Source: Rhodocyclaceae bacterium (GTDB lineage Bacteria; Pseudomonadota; Gammaproteobacteria; Burkholderiales; Rhodocyclaceae). From it: 64,000 nucleotides of DNA. Location: positions 1 to 64,000 of the forward strand of contig JADJAS010000003.1 in assembly GCA_016704145.1 (NCBI GenBank), in the 5' to 3' direction. The position numbers were made by a program, and so were the translations under genes. Numbering within the stretch: position 1 is the first letter of the stretch; every line of letters starts with the position of its first letter. Positions 57,622 through 64,000 of the stretch are shown piece after piece. The notes under the pieces were generated by a model. It was not told where the DNA came from. It did not search any database and was given only the letters and a program-made list of their open reading frames with translations.

Positions 57622-58818
57622 CTATTCGGTTGCGTCGGGATAACGCTGGGCAATGGCAATGAACTGGTCCTTCAGTTCGAAGAAGGCGTCGACGATGTCC
57701 GGATCGAAGTGCTTGCCTCGTCCTTCCAGAATGATCGCCTGCACCTTGTCGGCCGGGAACGGCTCCTTGTAGTGGCGCCGGCAGCTCAGGGCATCGAAGA
57801 CATCGGCCAGCGCCATCAGGCGCGCGCAGATCGGAATATCGTCACCCGCCAGTCCGGCCGGGTAGCCCGAGCCATCCCATTTCTCGTGGTGGTGGAGCGC
57901 GATCAGCCGGGCCACCTCGAGGAAAGCCACCGGCGAATCGACCCGCTCCGATTCAACCGGCCCGACGCCATCGCCCAGCACGTGGCGAATCGCCTCCTCG
58001 ATGGCGTCGGCGCCGATCTGGCTGTGATGCTTCATCACCTCGAATTCCTCGGCCGTCAAGCGCCCCGGTTTCAGCAGAATGTTGTCCGGAATGCCGACCT
58101 TGCCGATGTCGTGCAGCGGGGTGGCCTTGGCGATCAGCAGCCGCCGACGTTCGTCGAGGTAGCCTTGAAAACGCGGATGCTGGCGCAGGTGCGCCATCAA
58201 GGTTTCCATGTAGCCGCGGGTACGATGAAGGTGGTTGCCTGTCTCGTTGTCGCGCTTTTCCGCCAGCATCGCCAGCGCGTTGAGGCTGACATCCTTGATC
58301 AGTTCGTTTTCGTGGGTACGCCGTCCAACCTCAGCTTCCAGGTAAGTGTTCTGGTCGTTCAGCCAGTCGCGCGCCTGTTTCAGTTCCAGGTGCGTCTCGA
58401 CGCGGGCGAGCAGGATGGCCGGTCGGATCGGCTTGGTCACGTAATCGACCGCGCCCAGATGGAGGCCCTTTTCCTCATCCTCGGTGGCGTCCATGGCCGT
58501 GACGAAGATTACCGGGATGTCGCGGGTCGCCGGCAGCCGCCGCAACTGCTCCAGCACCTGGTAACCGTCCATCTCGGGCATCATGACATCGAGCAGGATC
58601 AGGTCGGGACGCGGCTCGCTTTGCGCCACCTTGAGCGCCCGTTCGCCCGATAGCGCCAGCCGCACGCGATAACGCGACTCCAACAGCTCGCCGATCACCG
58701 TCAGGTTCTCCTTGGCGTCGTCGACGACCAGGATCACCTTGGCACGTTCCTGCCCCGCCGGCGTCGCGTCGTGCTGACTGTCCGCCATGATGTCGCCCTC
58801 CGCCAACTGCTCCTCCAT
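57622..58818 (-). CDS. Response regulator with HD-GYP phosphodiesterase domain
   Basis: 398 residues. The N-terminal REC domain has phospho-acceptor Asp77 (LILLDVMMPEMDG) and the conserved Lys in YVTKPI. The HD-GYP domain has HDIGKVGIPD and HHHEKWDGSGYPAGLAG, that is, intact HD and GYP motifs, so cyclic-di-GMP hydrolysis is likely. The start ATG 58818 is used; MADSQHD ten codons later is an alternative. Divergent from the second hybrid kinase and transcribed towards the first, it is the probable output of one or both. Confidence 0.93.
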   Translation of the reverse strand: MEEQLAEGDIMADSQHDATPAGQERAKVILVVDDAKENLTVIGELLESRYRVRLALSGERALKVAQSEPRPDLILLDVMMPEMDGYQVLEQLRRLPATRDIPVIFVTAMDATEDEEKGLHLGAVDYVTKPIRPAILLARVETHLELKQARDWLNDQNTYLEAEVGRRTHENELIKDVSLNALAMLAEKRDNETGNHLHRTRGYMETLMAHLRQHPRFQGYLDERRRLLIAKATPLHDIGKVGIPDNILLKPGRLTAEEFEVMKHHSQIGADAIEEAIRHVLGDGVGPVESERVDSPVAFLEVARLIALHHHEKWDGSGYPAGLAGDDIPICARLMALADVFDALSCRRHYKEPFPADKVQAIILEGRGKHFDPDIVDAFFELKDQFIAIAQRYPDATE

Positions 58819-58910
58819 TCGTGACGACGGAGATTCTACTCGCTTGCGAGGTGACGGTCGGCGTCGCCAACCGTCACGCTAGAATGCATCTTTCCACCCT
58901 CCGGCCACCC

Positions 58911-61558
<2,648 letters not shown>

Positions 61559-61562
<4 letters not shown>

Positions 61563-63670
61563 CGCGCCCGGCCGCGTTCCCGCCGCCGGTGGCTCGCCAC
61601 CGCCGGCAGCGCCACTAGCCCGGCCAGCACGACGACCAAGGCCAGCGGCCACAATACCGGGCGGTTCCAGGCGCGACGCAGCTGCTCGCGCGCCACGGAA
61701 TCCACGCGCTGGTACTTGAGCGTGTTGTTGCCGACCTTGGTCGGCTTGCGATTGGTCAGCCATGAATGCCGCAGCGTGTAGTCCTTGGGATGGAAGCCCC
61801 AGATCCACGGGCTGTCCTCGCGCAGGATGGCCAGCATGCGGTCGATGATGGCCTGCCGCTCCGGACTGTTCTCCATCGCCCGCATGCGCTCGAACAGCCG
61901 GTCGTACTCGGGATTCCCGTAGTTGGCGGCATTCTCGCCGCCGTGCCTGACCTTGCCCTGCGGGCCATGGAGCAGGAACAGGAAGTTCTCCGGATCGGGA
62001 TAATCGGCATTCCAGCCGAAATAGAACAATTGCACGGCGCCCTTGCGGATCTTCTCCTGGAAGCGGTTGTAGTCGGTATTGCGCACCACCAGCTGGATGT
62101 CGAGCTTCTGGAACTGCTTGTTCAGCCAGTCGATGCGCGACTTGCCGCCGACGCCGCCGGCGGTGGTGTCGAGGTTGATGACCAGCGGCTCGCCGGTCGC
62201 ATCAGCGCGGCCGTTCGGGTAGCCGGCCTCGGCGAGCAGTCGCCTGGCGGCTTCGATGGGCTTGCGCCTCGACTGCCCATCCACCCAGTCGTACATCACC
62301 GGGTTCATGCCGGCCTCGCCTGCGCGGTAGCCGAAAATGCCGGGCGGAATCGGGCTTTGCGCTGGCAGGCCACGACCATTCTGGAAAATCGAGATGAACT
62401 CTTCCTGGTCGATGGCGATGGCGATGGCATGCCGGAGCTTGCGGGCGCGCTCCGAGTCGCCGCCGACAACGCCATCGAGCATGTTGAAACCCATGTAGAA
62501 GGTCGAGGTCGACACCGAGGTCGACAGCGCGATGCCCTGCGCACGCATGGCGTCGGTCAGCGTCGTCTCGCCGCCGGAACCCACCTGGACGGCCTGATCG
62601 AAGGAGTCCGAAGCGATGCCCGAGGCATCGTAGTAGCCCTGCAGGAACTTGTTCCAGTACGGGATCTGTTCCTTCTCGCGGGTGAACACCACCTTGTCGA
62701 TGAAGGGCAGCGGCTTGCCACAATCAGCCAGCAGGCCGGCCTCGCGATCGCCCGGCTCACCTGCGCAGGGGTAGTTCTGGCCATGGAAGTTCGGGTTCCT
62801 CGCCAGCACCATGCGCGCGTTGGGATTGTTCTCGGTCAGCATGTACGGCCCGGTGCCGATCGGGTACCAATCGAGGGTGAGGTTTTTCTCGGCCATGCCG
62901 GGCTGGCTGTGGAACTGGTCGGCCTCCCAGGGCATGGGCGCAAAGAAGGGCATGGTCAGCCAATAGACGAACTGCGGATACTTGCCTTTGACGCGGATGC
63001 GGTAGGTGTGCGCGTCGAGCGCCTCGACGCCCGCCAGCGGGTAGCGGCGCAGGTCGAGCCATTCGTCGCGGCGTGCCGCCACGGCTGACTTTTGCAGCGC
63101 CTTGGCCAGATCCTCCAGACCCACGATGTATTCGCCCATCAGGCCCAGGATGGGTGAATGCAGGCGCGGATGGGCCAGGCGCTTGATGGCATACACGTAG
63201 TCGTCGGCCACCAGTTCACGCGTGCCCCGGTTGGGAAAGTCCGCCAGCGTTTCGATGCCGGTCAGACCCGCCGGTTGCTCGGCGAACGCAGGATGCGGCT
63301 GATAGCGGATGCCGGGCTGCAAGCGGATCACGTAATCGGAATAGGCGATCTTCGCCACGTCGGTGTCATCCGGCAACGGCTGCCCCTTGGCGTCGAAATA
63401 GCGGGGCTTCGGCACCGCCACCGCCGTCGCGGCGATCACCTCGTAGGGCCGCTTCAGGTAGTGATATTGCAGCGGCGGCTCGTAGATCTGCGCGGTGAAC
63501 GTAATCTCGTCCTCGCTGTACGACTGCACGGGGTCGAGATGCTTGGGCCGGTCGGTGAATGCCGTGTAAAGGATGTTGCGTCCCCCGTCGGCGGCCGGGT
63601 AGGGATCGTTCCAAGCGCTGCCGCAGCCGGCAAGGACCAGCGGCACCATGGCGATCAGCAGTCTGCGCAT
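61559..63670 (-). CDS. Lipoprotein solute-binding protein, peptide/nickel (SBP family 5) type
   Basis: 703 residues from ATG 63670, giving the lipoprotein signal MRRLLIAMVPLVLAGC with lipobox Cys16. Family 5 binding-protein motifs are present: ARKLRHAIAIAIDQEEF, YPNGRADATGEPLVIN, and a C-lobe with FYFGWNADYPDPENFLFLL. The C-terminus has a further membrane segment (PVLWPLALVVVLAGLVALPAVA) with a basic tail, so the protein may be anchored at both ends. It may serve the permease set at 12250-16054, 46 kb away. That partnership is inference. Confidence 0.87.
63070..63092 (-). repeat. AAAGTCAG dispersed 23-bp repeat, copy 14
   Basis: Minus strand: AAAGTCAG then CCGTGGCGGCACGCC in the binding-protein gene, encoding KSAVAAR; identical to the copy at 5491-5513. 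Confidence 0.8.
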
Positions 63671-63693
63671 GCGGCTTAGTGTATTCGATCCGC

Positions 63694-63699
63694 TATAAT
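63694..63699 (+). promoter_or_regulatory. -10 box of the fabI promoter
   Basis: A consensus TATAAT lies 29 bases before the fabI start; no good -35 box was seen at the usual distance. AGGGG before the ATG is the probable ribosome-binding site. Confidence 0.5.
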
Positions 63700-63728
63700 C
63701 CGCGCGGCTCAACACCAGGGGAAAAACG

Positions 63729-64000
63729 ATGGGCTTTCTCGCCGGCAAACGCCTTCTCATCACCGGTCTGCTGTCCAACCGTTCCATCGCTTACGGCATC
63801 GCCAAGGCCTGCCATCGCGAAGGCGCCCGCCTCGCGTTCACCTACCAGAACGATCGCTTCAAGGAGCGTGTCAGCAAGTTCGCCGACGAGTTGGGCAGCC
63901 ACCTCGTCTTCCCGTGCGACGTGGCTGAGGACGACCAGATCAATGCCTTGTTCGAGGAACTGGGCAAGGGCTGGGAAGGCCTCGACGGACTCGTGCACTC
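63729..64000 (+). CDS. fabI: Enoyl-[acyl-carrier-protein] reductase FabI, 3'-partial
   Basis: The first 90 residues are visible before the window ends. The start MGFLAGKRLLITGLLSNRSIAYGIAKA is characteristic of FabI, an NADH-dependent short-chain-dehydrogenase-fold enzyme of the fatty-acid elongation cycle. LAFTYQNDRFKERV and VFPCDVAEDDQI follow the expected cofactor-binding order. The active-site Tyr/Lys lie beyond the window. Confidence 0.93.
   Translation, partial: MGFLAGKRLLITGLLSNRSIAYGIAKACHREGARLAFTYQNDRFKERVSKFADELGSHLVFPCDVAEDDQINALFEELGKGWEGLDGLVH

Overview
This is a GC-rich chromosomal window from a proteobacterium, most likely a betaproteobacterium of the Rhodocyclales/Nitrosomonadales type. 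The inference rests on gene order: suhB-trmJ-cysE-isc operon, gloB-methyltransferase-rnhA-dnaQ, pyrG-kdsA-eno-ftsB, tig-clpP-clpX-lon followed by tRNA genes, and hopanoid genes hpnCDE. No rRNA, integrase, transposase or CRISPR array was seen.

Layout. 0-1.8 kb: 3' part of a secreted zinc metalloprotease. 1.8-10.8 kb: suhB and trmJ, then cysE and a full ISC iron-sulfur operon (iscR, an extra cysteine desulfurase, iscS, iscU, iscA, hscB, hscA, fdx, iscX). cysE and iscR are each preceded by a promoter overlapped by IscR type 1-like operators. iscA reads with a one-base frameshift that removes its C-terminal Cys-Gly-Cys. 10.8-16.9 kb: exported rhodanese, TatD-type hydrolase, a three-gene peptide-type ABC transporter and a Sel1-repeat protein. 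16.9-27.4 kb: a lytic transglycosylase, gloB, a methyltransferase, rnhA, dnaQ, a membrane protein/AttH-like pair, pyrG, kdsA, eno, ftsB.

27.6-37.2 kb is the most accessory-looking part: a TonB-dependent receptor, a DUF1254/DUF1214 protein, a cytochrome P450, a 54-residue rubredoxin directly behind it, and an exported alkylsulfatase-like metallo-beta-lactamase protein. A fragment of a family also represented by the intact gene at 36.0-37.2 kb follows. Together they look like an uptake and oxidation module for a hydrophobic substrate (steroid, terpenoid or alkyl compound); the substrate is inference. A carbonic-anhydrase-like gene and folE lie between.

37.3-47 kb: a Pat-like acyl-CoA synthetase/GNAT fusion, a methyltransferase, mnmH and selD (selD is itself a selenoprotein gene with an in-frame TGA and a SECIS-like hairpin), tesA, an orphan LolD/YbbA-type ATPase and hpnC-hpnD-hpnE for squalene synthesis. 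47-53.2 kb: tRNA-Leu, tig, clpP, clpX, lon with a sigma-32-type promoter, and tRNA-Pro/Arg/His. 53.2-53.76 kb holds no intact gene but a decayed toxin-antitoxin-like remnant. 53.76-61.6 kb: two hybrid histidine kinases around a REC-HD-GYP regulator. 61.6-64 kb: a lipoprotein solute-binding protein and the 5' end of fabI.

The most unusual signal is not a gene. A 23-bp sequence starting AAAGTCAG recurs 14 times (plus one weaker copy), in both orientations and in five of six reading frames of unrelated genes, across the core regions. It is absent from 22.3-40.2 kb. It behaves like a DNA-level signal such as an uptake sequence.
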